In this document: positions 4,502 through 5,838 of the stretch, piece by piece
How positions within the stretch are numbered: position 1 is the first letter of the stretch
How the letters are laid out: each line of letters starts with the position of its first letter
Source of the DNA: Cyanobacteriota bacterium
GTDB taxonomy: Bacteria; Cyanobacteriota; Cyanobacteriia; PCC-6307; Cyanobiaceae
Assembly (NCBI GenBank): GCA_947463165.1
Contig: CANHSW010000152.1
Location: forward strand, 1-5,838
DNA: 5,838 nucleotides
Direction of reading: 5' to 3'
The notes under the pieces: generated by a model
The model's input: only the letters and a program-made list of their open reading frames with translations
Told to the model about the DNA's origin: nothing
Databases searched by the model: none
Translations under genes and position numbers: made by a program

Positions 4502-5838
4502 TCAGGTTTGGTTGCGCGGTCTCCATAGGCTGGACAGCCCGCGCCGGCTGGGGTCGGCATCTTGGCCCTGGGAGAAGCGCTGCACATCGGCCGCTTCAGG
4601 GGTGGGTTCCTTCACGCCACAGACATCGCGATACATCTCGTCATAGGCCAGGGCGGAACGACTCCAGCTGAAATCGACGGACATGGCGCGCTGCTGCAGC
4701 TGGGCCCAGCTGGTTGGATTGCGATAGGCCTCCCAGGAGCGCACGATTGTGGTGTAGAAATCGATCGGCTCATAGCGATCAAAGCCATAGCCGCATCCGC
4801 TACCTTTGCCCCCTTCCGCCGCTGGATCATTGGGCGGCACCGTATCCACCAAGCCGCCCACCATGCGCACCACCGGAATTGAGCCGTAGCGCATGGCCAG
4901 CATCTGACTAATGCCACAGGGCTCAAAGCGGCTGGGCATCAAGAAGGCATCACTGCCGGCGTAGATAAGCCGTGATAGGGCATCGTCATAGGTGAGGAAG
5001 ACAGCGAAGCGGCCGGGATGGCGAGCCGCCATCTGCCAGAGCCCCGATTCGTAGGTGCGATCTCCAGTGCCTAGCACCACAATCTGGCTGTCGGTATAGG
5101 CCAAAACCCGATCTGCCACCTGTAGCAACAGATCCACGCCCTTTTGATCCACCAGCCGACTGACCATGCCCATGAGATAGCTTTTAGGCTTTACCTCTAG
5201 CCCCATCCGCTCCTGTAAAGCTCGCTTGTTGATCGCCCTTGGAGCCAGGTCGGTGGCCGAAAACTTGGCGGGCAGGGTGATATCGGTAGCCGGGTTCCAG
5301 GCCTCCGTATCAATACCATTGACTATGCCCCGCAATTTGCCGCTAATAAAATTAAGCAATCCATCCAGTTGCTCACCATACTCGCGAGTGCGGATCTCGG
5401 CGGCGTAGGTTGGAGAAACGGCATTCACCCGATCGGCATATAGCAGTGCCGCCGCCATGGTGTGGTCCCCTTGCATGTACCAGGGGCACCAGGTCATCCG
5501 ATCCAGCTTCCAGCGCCAGGGGCCCTGGTACTTGAGGTTGTGAATCGTGAAAACTGTGCTGATCTCCGGATCTTGATGCATCCACACAGGAATCATGCCG
5601 GTGTGCCAGTCATGGCAATGCAGCACCTGGGGCTTCCAGTGGTTCCAGGCAAATTCGGCCACGGCACTGGCGAAGAAGGTGAAGCGCCAGTCCTCGTCCT
5701 CGCCGCCGTAGATGCGTTCGCCATCGAAGACCGGATGGCCCACCAAATAGAGGGGCAGCCCCGTCTCTGGCTGGCTGATTTCAAAGATGGCGAAATCGTT
5801 GCCCATCGTCTGGCCGCGCCAGATGGGCTCTGAGGGAA
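4502..5838 (-). CDS. glgA: Glycogen (starch) synthase, ADP-glucose type, N-terminus outside window
   Basis: A GT5-family retaining glucosyltransferase that extends alpha-1,4-glucan chains from ADP-glucose; cytoplasmic, for carbon storage. The frame is open through the right edge ([10 protein letters not shown] precedes the Met at 5806), so roughly the first 60-70 residues, including the KxGGL ADP-glucose-binding motif, lie beyond the window, and the Met at 5806 is internal. Visible landmarks, numbered from that Met: GGEDEDWRF (34-42), [11 protein letters not shown] (63-73), TIHNLKYQG (87-95), NAVSPTYA (128-135), NGID (163-166), [10 protein letters not shown] (214-223) with the nucleotide-phosphate Arg/Lys, GTGDR (246-250), [11 protein letters not shown] (291-301) and GGLVDTVPP (317-325). 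A glycine-rich stretch (332-341) before FDRYEP appears longer than in typical GlgA. The C-terminal tail is short (WRPRNQT). Transcription runs towards the membrane-protein gene and murF, with a 336-bp gap. Confidence 0.97.
   Translation of the reverse strand, partial: PSEPIWRGQTMGNDFAIFEISQPETGLPLYLVGHPVFDGERIYGGEDEDWRFTFFASAVAEFAWNHWKPQVLHCHDWHTGMIPVWMHQDPEISTVFTIHNLKYQGPWRWKLDRMTWCPWYMQGDHTMAAALLYADRVNAVSPTYAAEIRTREYGEQLDGLLNFISGKLRGIVNGIDTEAWNPATDITLPAKFSATDLAPRAINKRALQERMGLEVKPKSYLMGMVSRLVDQKGVDLLLQVADRVLAYTDSQIVVLGTGDRTYESGLWQMAARHPGRFAVFLTYDDALSRLIYAGSDAFLMPSRFEPCGISQMLAMRYGSIPVVRMVGGLVDTVPPNDPAAEGGKGSGCGYGFDRYEPIDFYTTIVRSWEAYRNPTSWAQLQQRAMSVDFSWSRSALAYDEMYRDVCGVKEPTPEAADVQRFSQGQDADPSRRGLSSLWRPRNQT

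Overview
This GC-rich window most likely comes from a picocyanobacterium of the Synechococcus/Cyanobium type. The evidence is a cyanobacterial-type glycogen synthase (GlgA), a MurF of cyanobacterial character on the same strand, and two perfect extended HIP1 decamers (GGCGATCGCC) inside murF. HIP1 sites are abundant in freshwater Cyanobium/Synechococcus and depleted in most marine strains, so a freshwater or brackish relative is the better guess. This is inference from sequence recall; no search was run.

Left part, plus strand (1-1821). The window opens with the last 29 codons of a gene ending in a CxxCxGxG zinc-ribbon-like motif. About 490 bp without a convincing gene follow, relatively AT-rich at first and carrying a nested stem-loop at 392-430. 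Two plus-strand genes come next: a 139-residue NTF2/SnoaL-fold protein (579-998) and a 227-residue double-cupin protein of the ChrR-cupin type (1138-1821). In other bacteria, relatives of both occur around RpoE-ChrR singlet-oxygen and membrane-lipid-modification loci, so their adjacency suggests a small photo-oxidative-stress module. The cupin lacks the zinc-binding anti-sigma domain of true ChrR.

Right part, minus strand (1860-5838), read right to left: glgA (5' end outside the window), an intergenic block, a possible 53-residue micro-ORF built of six-residue repeats, a 295-residue single-pass membrane protein of unknown function, and murF. The last two are separated by only 5 bp and are almost certainly cotranscribed. 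Murein precursor synthesis (MurF, cytoplasmic) and glycogen synthesis (GlgA, cytoplasmic) are unrelated reactions; the membrane protein between them has no assigned job. murF converges with the cupin gene across a 38-bp gap.

I see no CRISPR array, transposase, tRNA/rRNA or prophage gene, and no obvious large undescribed system. The observations most worth a second look are the NTF2 plus ChrR-like cupin pair, the 18-bp tandem repeat that encodes AxIANQ-type hexapeptides on the minus strand, and an 8-bp word (TTAAGGGC) that recurs only between or at the edges of genes, including as a 9-bp inverted repeat.
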